From Phycisphaerae bacterium (GTDB lineage: Bacteria; Planctomycetota; Phycisphaerae; Phycisphaerales; Phycisphaeraceae), in NCBI GenBank assembly GCA_030432595.1, contig JAUIGU010000010.1:39958-103957 (forward strand): a stretch of DNA of 64,000 bases. The letters run 5' to 3'. The position numbers and the translations under genes were made by a program. Positions within the stretch are counted from its first letter, which is position 1. The number at the start of each line of letters is the position of its first letter. Below the pieces are notes generated by a model. That model searched no databases. It was not told the origin of the DNA and saw nothing but the letters and a program-made list of their open reading frames with translations. Positions 17,101 through 25,125 of this stretch are shown piece after piece.

Positions 17101-18774
17101 GACCTGATCGGAGTTGAGGTAGACCTCGGCGAGCTGCGAGCGCAGGCGGGACTCGCTCTCGGGGCTGCGCGCGATGTTGGGGATGGACACGACGCGTTCG
17201 AGGCGTTCGGCGGCGGCACCCCACTGCTGCTGCTGCTGACGCGCCCGGGCCGAGAGCAGCATCGCCTCGATGTCCGGGCTGCCAGCCTGAATGTAGAGCT
17301 CGGCGGCCTGGTCGAGCTTCTGCATCGCGACCGTGCTCTGGCCGCGCAGCATGGCGACCTTGCCCTCCAGCAGGTAGATGCGCGCCTTGCTCTGGCTGAC
17401 CTGCCCCAGGGCCTCGATGGCGTCCTCGGCGATCTTCAGCTTCGCTTCGCGCAGCGTGGTGTCCGTCTCGTTCTCCGCGTTGATCAGCTCGATGTTCGCG
17501 ATCTCGTAGCGGGCGATGTGCTTGGAGCCCATCTCGCGCACGACCATCTCGGCGGTGCCCTGGGCGGTGATGCCGTCGGCGTCGCGGTAGACCTGCAGCG
17601 CCTCGTCGAGGTTCATCTGCAGCTTCAGCAGGTTGCCCAGGGCCACGCGGTAGACCACGTTCAGCGGCTCGGCCTGGATCGCCTTGCGGAACAGCTCCTC
17701 GGCCTTCTTGATGCCCTCGGTGGTCTGGCCGCGCTGGCCCTCTTCGGCCGCGACCAGCTTGCGGTCCAGCAGCATGGAGATGTCACCCAGTTGCAGGACG
17801 GCTTCCATCGGGCGCGGGTCCGCGAGGAGCTTGGTGCGCAGCTCCTCCACGACGCGGCGCACGTCCGTGAGGATCTCCTCGTTGCGCTGCTCGATGTGCT
17901 CCGGACGGTCCTTGCCCGGGCGGAACACGGGCTCGGCCAGCAGGTTCTTCAGGAACCACAGCTTCGTGTCGGTGTCGTCAGGGAATCGTTTGAGCGTCTC
18001 ACGGGTGAGCTCGAGAGACTGCTTGATGTTCTCTTCGAGCTTCGTCTCGTCGGCGCTGACGCGGTCGGCCTCCTTGATGTACCACCGGGAAAGGAACATC
18101 GGGACCAGCGGGTCTTCGGGCAACAGCCTGCGGGCTTTTTCGAGGTCGTCCTTGGCGTCGTGGTAGTCGTCCAGGCCGCTGCCCTGATCGAGGCGCATCG
18201 TGCGGACGACGCCGCGGTATTTCAGGGCGATCGGGTTCTCCGGGTCGACGTCGAGCTTGTTGTTGACGCGCGTGGACAACTCGCCCAGGAACGACTCGGT
18301 CACGGACGCGCCGCCGCCCCAGGTGGTCTTGGCGAAGGTCGAGGCGTAGTAGCGCTCGAGCAGGTCGTCGCGGTTGCTGATCTCGGTGGCGAGCTGCAGC
18401 TTCTGGTCCACCTCGAAGAGCACCTGCCGGGCCTGCAGCGGCGTCTCGACGTGGACGTGATTCAGCGCGTCGATGTAACGCAGGATCAGGTCGACGTCGG
18501 TGCGGCGGTCCTCGAGCGCCTTGCGGAAGTTGTGGACCGCGATGCCGAACTCTTCGCCCGAGCGGGCGTAGGCCTCGTCGGCCTCGGAGCCGGTGAGGTT
18601 GTCCACCGAGCGGGCGTAGTCCATGCCCGAGGCGAAGTAGGCCTCGCCCTCGTTCATGTAGGTCTCGGGGCTCTTGTAGAGCACGAAGTAGTAGCCCAGG
18701 CCGGCCCCGGCCACCAGGACCACGAGCACCGCCGAGAGGATCAGCACGAATTGGGTGTTAACGCGAGCGGCCAT
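14113..18774 (-). CDS. Giant membrane-anchored TPR protein of the exosortase locus
   Basis: The 1553-residue product has one N-terminal membrane helix (FVLILSAVLVVLVAGAGLGYY, residues about 9-29) and then TPR units over almost its full length, for example WKMLGDLYMRRNALDEAADA and NLADLYLREGNLAAGRPLIS. It has no lipobox. Exosortase/PEP-CTERM exopolysaccharide loci usually carry a TPR protein of about 900 residues (the PrsT type); this one would be an enlarged counterpart, with the TPR array outside the cytoplasmic membrane as a scaffold. The gene lies 111 bp downstream of the exosortase gene and 48 bp upstream of the Wzz/kinase gene, all on the minus strand, so one transcript is likely. Confidence 0.85.
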   Translation of the reverse strand: MAARVNTQFVLILSAVLVVLVAGAGLGYYFVLYKSPETYMNEGEAYFASGMDYARSVDNLTGSEADEAYARSGEEFGIAVHNFRKALEDRRTDVDLILRYIDALNHVHVETPLQARQVLFEVDQKLQLATEISNRDDLLERYYASTFAKTTWGGGASVTESFLGELSTRVNNKLDVDPENPIALKYRGVVRTMRLDQGSGLDDYHDAKDDLEKARRLLPEDPLVPMFLSRWYIKEADRVSADETKLEENIKQSLELTRETLKRFPDDTDTKLWFLKNLLAEPVFRPGKDRPEHIEQRNEEILTDVRRVVEELRTKLLADPRPMEAVLQLGDISMLLDRKLVAAEEGQRGQTTEGIKKAEELFRKAIQAEPLNVVYRVALGNLLKLQMNLDEALQVYRDADGITAQGTAEMVVREMGSKHIARYEIANIELINAENETDTTLREAKLKIAEDAIEALGQVSQSKARIYLLEGKVAMLRGQSTVAMQKLDQAAELYIQAGSPDIEAMLLSARARQQQQQWGAAAERLERVVSIPNIARSPESESRLRSQLAEVYLNSDQVEKARFQIDRLKEIGHEIAPIAMLSAALDLKDGRVEDAMAAYEAAGIADRPSVINNVTRGLRAAGRHDEARAMLEGYLLEHPDNLALINELNVYLSADPQERAEELKPFLDRAEAAGADPNRVRAMRIAVAGIDDEATRSEFVEVMAGSGDDVVVELRKSSLWDRMGNDAEARAAFRRAEALEPDHPQVILTGIKYAVKDNDTQKLNRLATKAADGNVDLANGDFVRGQIAAAQSIENPEKLGEAISFYTQGLEKRPIYDEGWKMLGDLYMRRNALDEAADAYQKAVDQKPDNVAALIGLSSANEKRGRPSAAVQAMRQAVRQVDTNPAVLQRYLEIETRLGNPAEALAVQRRIAERHPNVLQNRLGIALLLAQNNQYDEAAEEIVAIEEQFGATLQTTATRAQVLHEGGDSQAGRAAFESYLAQRGDEATLEDHIACARYLLQAGMNDAAYAAYERAIAIDTDDAKPATRELADRLFENAQYARAADLYQSVIDTAVTDDEDRGRLYRRQTETLLRADEIGRAEELLASQQDTPEVLMLRSLVSRQRGDDAAALGQLDQALRLDPNYAMAYVQRGTLKSQDDLDAALADAEAALAIDGTLASALRLKAQVQMRQGKTTEAIRGFNSVISANPNDFVARANLADLYLREGNLAAGRPLISEGRRLDPDNPIWSQLEARYAVASGNPDEIIAKLEEAVLDNPSPVNVQALSEAYLDNDQPRDALALLEENAGLVNANVALQARKGHALIASGQLDPGARMLTLALQRCRSLNQLMYVSRAGNAALGLDRISQLLDLVGDNSSNRRNTDLAKALLMVGEQEYDRALEILPSVADAAEGVDANAVVIARRAIGLCYYATQRFEQAEAAYRQLLEINPDDYEVLNNLAYMLVSERDKAEEGLELAEKAAELTQDYPQAGILDTLGLAQLRTGRFDEARKTLEGALEVKDIAPLHLHLAEVYQQLDLPTKARQSLQQAIRKAEAANDQDTLEKARRLSASL

Positions 18775-18885
18775 GTGAGAATGACGGTCCTTTCCTCAAT
18801 CCCCAGCATCCAGATGAAGCATCTCCGACATGGTTCAGATCCATACCCGCCGCGACGGCCGCGGGTTCGCCGGATTGCACGGTTT

Positions 18886-20943
18886 TCACGGTTGAACCCC
18901 CGGATTCCCGGATAAATCCGCCGCCACCGGGGGCGGCGCGCCGTCGTTGGGCCAGCGGCCGGCCCGGACGTCGGTCCAGTCCGGCAGGCAGGCCATGATC
19001 TCGGGCAACACTTCCGAGAGGAACACGGTCGTGCGCTGCTCGATCTCGGCGGGGTCGGTCAGTTTCAGGAAGCGGACCTCGACCTTGCAGTAGTAGCTGT
19101 ACTTGTCGTGCATGTCGAAGGCCAGGAAACGCACCTGGTTGGGCGACGCGTAGAACGAGCCGTTGGCGACAAAGAAGTACGTCGCGCTGACGAACTGCCG
19201 GGACTCGGGGTCGGTGCCGGCGAAGGTCCGCACCTCCACCGACTCGCCGGGCAGGCGGACCTGCTGCCGGCCGTCCACCGGGTCGGCGAGTTGGACGGGC
19301 GCGACCAGGCCCGCGCCCTCGGCGGCGGACTCGGCGTCGGGGACGTCCAGCACCAGGTCGATCGTGCGGGCGTCGACCGGTTCGACGCCGCCGGCCACCC
19401 AGCAGCGGTCCGGGACGTGCGGCACGGTGTCGATCATGCCGGTGTAGTACGCCAGGTGCACGCTCGCCACCGCCGCCGGGTCCGATTCGGGCAGGCGTGT
19501 GTCGCGGTAGTAGCGGGTGATGTAATTGTCGGTGCCCAGCTCGTCTTCGACGTCCTTCTCGAGCGGCTCGGCCTCGCCAATAAGCGTCCAGGACCCGATG
19601 TCGCGGGGCAGCTTGAAGAAGTTGTGCCGCATCTCGACGGGCTTTTTGATGAGCGCAATCTCGGTGGCGGCCACGGTCGATTGCAGCCCCACCGCCGCCG
19701 TGAACATCACGCCGATCAGCAGGATCGCCCCGGCCAGCACCGTGCGGACGAACCGGGTCAGCACGACCAGCACCACGAGCACACCGACGATGCACAACGC
19801 CGCGCCGACGTACGACGGCCCCGTCCCCAGCCATTCGAGCACCGGGTTGGCCGCCCGGGCGTTGAGCACCAGCACGTACGCCAGCCCGACCAGCACCGAC
19901 AACACCGCCCCGCCCAAAAGCCAGGGCGAGTTCTGCAACACCGCGGCGCCGGTCGGCGTCGGCAGGGCCTCCGGCGGGTCAGTCTGGCCCGACGCGGACC
20001 GCGCGGACGCGTCTTCGTCCACGATCACCATCATGTCCAGCACCTTGCCGATCCCCAGGAACAGGATCAGGCCCGGGATGTACCACAGCAGGCCGACGGC
20101 CAGGTGCGAATCGCCCTTGGCCAGTTCCGGCTCCCAGAGGTTGACCAGGCCCAGCGTCACCACCCGGGCGATGTTGACCGCCAGGGCAACCGGGACGCTC
20201 AGCAGGATCATCGCCAGCCGCTGCCACCAGAAGCGGTCCCAGAGGAACGCCATCGCCACGCCCATGAAAATGAACGTCATCAGGCCGCGCAGGCCCGAGC
20301 ACGCCTCGGCGATCCGGAAGCCGTGCTCGATCCGCTGGCCGTTCTCGATCCAGGACATGGTCAGGCTCTGGCCGTCCTTCATGATCGTGAAGCCCAGGAT
20401 CTGCCCGAAGATTTCGAGCACGACCTCCGAGGCAGCCGCGGCGATCAGGGTCAGCTTGAACGCGATGCGTTCCCACAGGCTGTCCGAGACCTTGATCGTG
20501 AACACCATGAAGGCCACGGGGAACCACAGCAGCTTCATCCGCGGCACGCCCTGCACGAACAGGACCACGCCGAACAGCGACACGACCATGCTGAAACCGC
20601 GGAGCATGTCGTTGCGCCCGGGGTACAGCGCGAGCAAATAGCAAAACACCCCGACAAAAAGAATGAGCAGCCCGGGCCAGCACAGCTTCGCGGGCCGGGC
20701 GAGGATGCGGTCACGGTTCAGGAAGATGTAATACCCCGCGACCAGCGGGGCGATGGGGATGTGCTGCCAGTTCGGGTCGCCGATGGAGGCCCGAGCGCTG
20801 CGGACCAGGAACTCCCAGTGCAGCAGCCCGAACATCACGGCGATCAGGCCGGCCAGAACCCACCACAGCGTCATGCCCCGCGAGCGCGGGTCCGCGGCGG
20901 TCACGCCGGTGGGCACGGGCCTCATCGTCGAGCTCTGCGTCAT
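18886..20943 (-). CDS. Exosortase fused to an EpsI-like domain
   Basis: The 685-residue product joins two parts. Residues about 25-305 form a polytopic exosortase with the expected transpeptidase residues: Cys215 in EACSGLRGL, Arg260 in NIARVVTLGLV, and His280 in DSHLAVGLLWYIPG. After a linker and more helices (345-430), the C-terminal 240 residues match the EpsI/DUF3485 type (KKPVEMRHNFFKLPRDIGSW and VHLAYYTGMIDTVPHVPDRC). Exosortases recognise PEP-CTERM tails, cleave them and pass the protein on to the cell surface. EpsI is usually a separate small gene or fused like this. Likely substrates are encoded at 34479, 52703, 59350 and 60483. Confidence 0.92.
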   Translation of the reverse strand: MTQSSTMRPVPTGVTAADPRSRGMTLWWVLAGLIAVMFGLLHWEFLVRSARASIGDPNWQHIPIAPLVAGYYIFLNRDRILARPAKLCWPGLLILFVGVFCYLLALYPGRNDMLRGFSMVVSLFGVVLFVQGVPRMKLLWFPVAFMVFTIKVSDSLWERIAFKLTLIAAAASEVVLEIFGQILGFTIMKDGQSLTMSWIENGQRIEHGFRIAEACSGLRGLMTFIFMGVAMAFLWDRFWWQRLAMILLSVPVALAVNIARVVTLGLVNLWEPELAKGDSHLAVGLLWYIPGLILFLGIGKVLDMMVIVDEDASARSASGQTDPPEALPTPTGAAVLQNSPWLLGGAVLSVLVGLAYVLVLNARAANPVLEWLGTGPSYVGAALCIVGVLVVLVVLTRFVRTVLAGAILLIGVMFTAAVGLQSTVAATEIALIKKPVEMRHNFFKLPRDIGSWTLIGEAEPLEKDVEDELGTDNYITRYYRDTRLPESDPAAVASVHLAYYTGMIDTVPHVPDRCWVAGGVEPVDARTIDLVLDVPDAESAAEGAGLVAPVQLADPVDGRQQVRLPGESVEVRTFAGTDPESRQFVSATYFFVANGSFYASPNQVRFLAFDMHDKYSYYCKVEVRFLKLTDPAEIEQRTTVFLSEVLPEIMACLPDWTDVRAGRWPNDGAPPPVAADLSGNPGVQP

Positions 20944-21248
20944 CTTTCAACCGGCCGATAAAAAACGGGATGCATTCAAGAGGAGGCCCCGGGCCCGGTG
21001 ATACGGCCCAAACCAGGCGGCAGTTCGATCAATCCCACCCTTTCCGCCCGGGCCGAGACGGCCCGGAGCGGCCAGGAACCCCGGCCACCCGCGCCGGAGC
21101 CGATCCGGCCGGCAGCAACCCCGCCCACCCCGACCTTAGCCGGGGCGGCACCCCCCGCGATCGGTTCCCTGATCGGCGGGGTGGCTCAACACAATCTTTC
21201 AGGCACGGCCGCGATCCGTCGGGCTGGCACGGTCAGACCAGACCGCGG
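20944..21248. other. Intergenic gap between exosortase and export-lipoprotein genes
   Basis: No gene is supported here. A hairpin lies at about 21150-21184 (CCCCGCGATC paired with GATCGGCGGGG, one bulge), which could end the transcript of the export lipoprotein on the minus strand, although no U-run follows. The rest is GC-rich with no recognisable site. Confidence 0.5.
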
Positions 21249-22739
21249 TCAGTTGTTCGTGCTGCTGGGCGGGGCGCCGAACACGTCGTTGCCGAAGTTG
21301 CGGTCGACGATGAAGCCGAAGCCGTACGTCATCCGGAACCCGTTGCGGACCACCGCCAGCGGCACGGCCCAGCCGGAGCTGCCCACGTTGATCAGGTCGT
21401 CGGGCTTGATGAAGATGTCCGGCTCGGTCATGTCGAAGATCGCCTTGGCGTCCAGACGGACGGCGGCTTCGCTCGCGGGCCCGATGCGACGGACCAGGTC
21501 CACCTTGCGGGGGTTGGCCAGGCCGTTGAGCCCGCCGGCGGCGGCGATGACCTGCTTGAGGGTCTGCCGACGCTCGCCGAGCACGTTGTAGGTACCGGGG
21601 CGGGCGACCTGGCCCATCAGGTAGATGAAGCCGGCGTTCTGCGAGGGCACGCGGACGATGTCGCCGGGGCGGACGACCACGTTGTAGCGCATGTCGCCGT
21701 TCAGAAGCTTCTCGTAGGGCACCTCGATGATGCGCTGGGTGATCACGGCACCCAACGCGTCGTCAAACCCGTCGCCCTGGAGTTCGGCGGCATCGACCAT
21801 CGAGCCGACCGCCGCGCCGGGCTGCTGACCGGCGGGGACCCACTTGCCGCCGACGTAGACCCACTGAGCCGAACCGCCGACGCCGGTGTCCAGGCCGGCC
21901 TCGATACCCGAGGGCGGCGCGGGACGGTCTTCGGGGGTGGCGGTGTCGGTGCCCAGTTCGCCGTTGGCGTCGCCGCCTTCGAGCAATTGATCCAGCAGCG
22001 CTTCGGGGTCGTCGGTGGCGGGGGCGGTGACTTCCTCGGCGTTGCCAGAGTTCTCGGCGGTGGCGGTGCCGGCCACACCGGGCGTCAGCGGGGTCTGCCG
22101 GAAGATCAAAACGGTGCGGGTCTGGTCGGGCACGCCGCCGGCCAGCGAGATCGCCTGCAGCAGCCGGAAGTTCGGCTGCGGGATGCCGTACGTGCCGAAG
22201 CGCGTCGTGCCCGTGCCGGGCGTACCGATGATGTGGTAGATGTTCTGACCGGACTGGTTCAGCAGGACGCTGACCGTGGCTTCACGCAGGATGCCCTTGC
22301 GTTCGAGGATGTTGCGGATCTCGTCTTCGAGCTGCGAGGGCGAGAGGCCCGCGGCCTTGACCGCGCCGACAACCGGCAGACGCACCGAGCCGGTCTCATC
22401 GACGATGCGTTGGTAGATCGCTTCCTGCCCGGGCACAATGAGTTCGAAGACCGTGAAGGTCAGGATGTCGCCGGGGCCGATCGTGTATTCCTGCACGTCC
22501 GGCTCGAGGTCTTCCGGCCGCACCGGGGTCACGGGCAACTGCGTCTCGCTGAGCTGGTCGATCACGTCCAGCTCGCTGAGGATCGGCATCGTGACCGGGG
22601 TCGGCTCCCACCGACCCACGACCGAGGGGTCCAGGAACGAGTCGGTCTCGCAGCCGGGCAGCGTCGCCGCCGCCACCAGCCCGCTCAGGGCCAAAACCAC
22701 GCCGCGGGTCACGTTCGATTTGCTTGCGTTGCTGATCAT
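21249..22739 (-). CDS. Wza-like polysaccharide export lipoprotein
   Basis: The 496-residue product has a lipoprotein signal (lipobox TLPGC, Cys at about residue 30), then the Poly_export domain (EYTIGPGDILTFTVFELIVP) and SLBB domains, the last reading DIVRVPSQNAGFIYLMGQVA and RPGTYNVLGERRQTLKQVIA. Between SLBB units lies an Ala/Glu/Gly-rich insertion of about 110 residues, roughly 220-330. Proteins of this type form the outer-envelope channel for exopolysaccharide. I use ATG 22739; the in-frame GTG nine bases upstream has an AGGAAA ribosome site and is an equally good start. The reading frame remains open further upstream, but that part has no conserved features. Confidence 0.9.
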   Translation of the reverse strand: MISNASKSNVTRGVVLALSGLVAAATLPGCETDSFLDPSVVGRWEPTPVTMPILSELDVIDQLSETQLPVTPVRPEDLEPDVQEYTIGPGDILTFTVFELIVPGQEAIYQRIVDETGSVRLPVVGAVKAAGLSPSQLEDEIRNILERKGILREATVSVLLNQSGQNIYHIIGTPGTGTTRFGTYGIPQPNFRLLQAISLAGGVPDQTRTVLIFRQTPLTPGVAGTATAENSGNAEEVTAPATDDPEALLDQLLEGGDANGELGTDTATPEDRPAPPSGIEAGLDTGVGGSAQWVYVGGKWVPAGQQPGAAVGSMVDAAELQGDGFDDALGAVITQRIIEVPYEKLLNGDMRYNVVVRPGDIVRVPSQNAGFIYLMGQVARPGTYNVLGERRQTLKQVIAAAGGLNGLANPRKVDLVRRIGPASEAAVRLDAKAIFDMTEPDIFIKPDDLINVGSSGWAVPLAVVRNGFRMTYGFGFIVDRNFGNDVFGAPPSSTNN

Positions 22740-23159
22740 GCGATTCACCAGGTTTCCTGAGGTGGTCCGGAGTGGCCCGGGTGGTTCCGGGCGGAGGGAT
22801 CGGGCGGTGGCCCGACGCCCGGGGCTGCTCGCTTCGAGCGTGTTTCTGTTGCGGGGTCCCTGATTCCCGGCACCGAGCCGAGCGAGCCGGGCAATATAAA
22901 CCATCTTCACACGCCGCGGCCCGTCAGTGACGAACCGCCCCACCATCTCTACCCCAGGCGACCCGTCGGGCCAGCCCGAGCGCGACACCGGAGCGGATCG
23001 GTGCCGACCCAAACGGCACAGCCGGCACCAGCGTTCCTCTCCCACCATCGGCGCGTCACCTTACCCAGCTTTGCAAGGCCCTGCGCATCGCCCCCGATAC
23101 GTGGTTACCGGACACACAGATCGGCCGAACGCCGCGCGGCGACACCCTAAACTGCCCTG
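22740..23159. promoter_or_regulatory. Divergent intergenic region upstream of the export lipoprotein and gpsA
   Basis: This 420-bp gap separates two divergent genes. The only AT-rich segment is AATATAAACC at 22893-22902. Read on the minus strand it gives TTATATT, a plausible -10 box for the export-lipoprotein gene with a leader of about 150 nt; no clear -35 box is paired with it. GCGAGCCGGG, a motif shared with several repeats in this window, sits beside it at 22883-22892. No gene is supported. Confidence 0.35.
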
Positions 23160-24272
23160 ATGCCCGACGCCGCTCTTTCGCCGACAAACGAACCCTTCCG
23201 CCACATCGCCATCGTGGGCGACGGCGCCATGGCCACGGTCCTGGCGCTGCTGCTCGAATCGCGCGGCCGGGCCGTGACCATGTGGGGCCCGCACGCCGAC
23301 CACGTCGCCGAGTTGATCCAGACCCGCGAAAACCGCCGCTACGTCCCCGGCCACAAACTCCCCGAGGCGATCCGCCTGACCAGCCGCGACGACTCCGCGC
23401 TGGCCGACGCCGACCTCATCCTCGCCGCCATCCCCACGCAGTACACCCGCGGCGTCTGGGAACGCCTTGCCCCCCACGCCCCGGCCGGTGTGCCCGTCGC
23501 CTCGGTCGCCAAGGGCATCGAACGCGAAACCCTGCTCCGCCCCACCCAGATCATCGCCGACGTCCTCGCCAAACACGCGGCCGGCACTAAGCCGGGGGCT
23601 GAGCAACGCGAAGCCTCGGATCAAGCCCCGGATCACCCCGACGCCCGCCCCCGGCCCTACGCCTCCCTCTCCGGCCCCACCGTCGCCGACGAACTCGCCA
23701 AGTGCCTCCCCGCGACCGTCGCCGCCGCGTCCGACGACGCCGAGCTCGCCGACCGACTCCAGGCCACCTTCACCTCGAACTGGTTCCGCGTCTATACCAA
23801 CGCCGACCTGCTGGGCGTCGAACTCGCCGGCGCACTCAAGAACGTCATCGCCCTCGCCGCCGGCATCCTCGACGGCCTGCAAGCGGGCAACAACGCCAAG
23901 TCCGCCCTGCTCGCCCGCGGCCTCGCCGAGATCACCCGGCTCGGCACCGCCATGGGCGCCAACACCCAGACCTTCTTCGGCCTCACCGGCGTCGGCGACC
24001 TGGCCACCACCTGCTTCTCGCCCACCGGCCGAAACCGCTCCTGCGGCGAACTGCTCGGCCGCGGGAAAAAACTCGACGCCGTGCTCAAAGAAATTCCGGG
24101 CGTCGTTGAGGGCGTCCCCACCACTCAGGCCGTCATGCAACTCGCGCAGCGCTACCGCGTCGAGATGCCCATCACCGCCGCGGTCCACGCCGTGCTCTTC
24201 GAACAGCTCGACCCGCTCGACGCCATCGCCGGCCTCATGTCCCGCGACCCCAAGCCCGAGACCGTCGGATGA
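23160..24272 (+). CDS. gpsA: Glycerol-3-phosphate dehydrogenase [NAD(P)+]
   Basis: The 370-residue product makes sn-glycerol 3-phosphate from dihydroxyacetone phosphate for phospholipid synthesis. It has the Rossmann start IAIVGDGAMATVLALLLESRG, the GpsA motif VASVAKGIERETLLRPTQII, LSGPTVADEL, the catalytic-lysine helix ELAGALKNVIALAAGILDGL, and GLTGVGDLATTCFSPTGRNR. It is about 30 residues longer than usual. The excess is a hydrophilic stretch at about residues 140-166 between the KGIE and SGPTVA motifs, which contains an in-frame palindromic element (23587-23624). The downstream membrane-protein gene overlaps by four bases (ATGA). Confidence 0.95.
   Translation: MPDAALSPTNEPFRHIAIVGDGAMATVLALLLESRGRAVTMWGPHADHVAELIQTRENRRYVPGHKLPEAIRLTSRDDSALADADLILAAIPTQYTRGVWERLAPHAPAGVPVASVAKGIERETLLRPTQIIADVLAKHAAGTKPGAEQREASDQAPDHPDARPRPYASLSGPTVADELAKCLPATVAAASDDAELADRLQATFTSNWFRVYTNADLLGVELAGALKNVIALAAGILDGLQAGNNAKSALLARGLAEITRLGTAMGANTQTFFGLTGVGDLATTCFSPTGRNRSCGELLGRGKKLDAVLKEIPGVVEGVPTTQAVMQLAQRYRVEMPITAAVHAVLFEQLDPLDAIAGLMSRDPKPETVG
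23587..23624 (+). repeat. In-frame palindromic element inside gpsA
   Basis: This 38-bp segment is 26/38 identical, without gaps, to 25367-25404 inside sufE. Both contain a stem-loop whose loop side reads TGAGC..GCGAAG and both end CGGATCAA. Here it is translated as T-K-P-G-A-E-Q-R-E-A-S-D-Q, in the same frame as in sufE. Confidence 0.75.
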
Positions 24273-24631
24273 TCGCCTCCCTCGACGCCCGCGCCGCCGC
24301 CGCGCTCAAGCGCAAGCTGATCGTGCTGTTGTGCGGCGCCGGCCTCGCGCTGATCGGCGTCGTCGTCTGCGTCGTCACCGCCATGGGCGTCGCGCTGATC
24401 TACCACACCCTCACGCGGCAGGTCGGACCCTCCGACGGCGTCCTCTTCAGCGCGCTGTGGATCGGGCTGCTCGTCAGCCTGCCCCTCCTCTACCTGGTGG
24501 CGTTCGCCACGTTCATCCGGCTCATCCTGGTCGAGCAACACGACGCCGAACGCTGCCGACGCTGCGGCTACGACCTGCGCGGCTCGGCCGACCGCCCCTG
24601 CCCCGAATGCGGAACGCCCAGGGAACTCTGA
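24269..24631 (+). CDS. Membrane protein with C-terminal zinc ribbon
   Basis: The 120-residue product has two strong membrane helices (LIVLLCGAGLALIGVVVCVV and LFSALWIGLLVSLPLLYLVA) and ends in a zinc ribbon with two CxxC knuckles, CRRCGYDLRGSADRPCPECG. This short ribbon is very common in planctomycete membrane proteins. The function is unknown; the ribbon probably lies in the cytoplasm. It starts inside the gpsA stop codon (ATGA overlap), so it is translated with gpsA, which hints at an envelope-lipid link but proves nothing. Confidence 0.75.
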   Translation: MIASLDARAAAALKRKLIVLLCGAGLALIGVVVCVVTAMGVALIYHTLTRQVGPSDGVLFSALWIGLLVSLPLLYLVAFATFIRLILVEQHDAERCRRCGYDLRGSADRPCPECGTPREL

Positions 24632-24639
24632 ACAGTCCT

Positions 24640-25056
24640 TTATGGCTTCGCGCCCTTCCGCCAACGCACCGGCACCCACCACCAACTCAACAGCACCAAC
24701 AGCCCGAACGCCGTGTAACACACGACGAACACCCAACCCGGGGCCTGGTAATACAGGAACCGGTGCAGCCAGTAACCCACAAAGCTGAAGTCGCCGTACG
24801 TCTGCTGCCCGCCCAGTTCGCGCAGCCGGTTCTCCCACGTCGTCCACGGGCAGACCGCACCGAACCACGCCTGCCCGACGATCACAACGATCGCCCCCAG
24901 ATGCGTCAACCGAAACCACTTGTTCTTCACCCAGCCCCAACGCAGCGCGCCGCCCACGAGCGTGAACAACAACCCGAGGATCACGAAGACCACGATGGCC
25001 ACGTGCGAAACCAGCACCCCGTCCGCCGCCAGCCGGTACCACGCCTGCGCGTCCAT
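24640..25056 (-). CDS. DUF2784-type small membrane protein
   Basis: The 138-residue product has four hydrophobic segments. It shows the conserved pattern of the DUF2784 family: VLVSHVAIVVFVILGL, WFGAVCPWTTWENRLRELGG, and GYWLHRFLYYQAPGWVF. The function of the family is not known to me. It ends 9 bp from the stop of the convergent zinc-ribbon gene. Confidence 0.8.
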   Translation of the reverse strand: MDAQAWYRLAADGVLVSHVAIVVFVILGLLFTLVGGALRWGWVKNKWFRLTHLGAIVVIVGQAWFGAVCPWTTWENRLRELGGQQTYGDFSFVGYWLHRFLYYQAPGWVFVVCYTAFGLLVLLSWWWVPVRWRKGAKP

Positions 25057-25125
25057 GCGGGCACGATACCCACGGCATGTACGACGTGACCGCCCGCGCG
25101 TGGTTTGTTCCTAAACTTGGGAGAC

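Noticed and set aside
14200..18915. Open frame of 1571 codons on the plus strand
   Set aside because: It is antisense to the TPR protein. Its translation is dominated by Val, Leu, Gly and Asp repeats that mirror the real gene's codons; long antisense frames are expected at this GC content.
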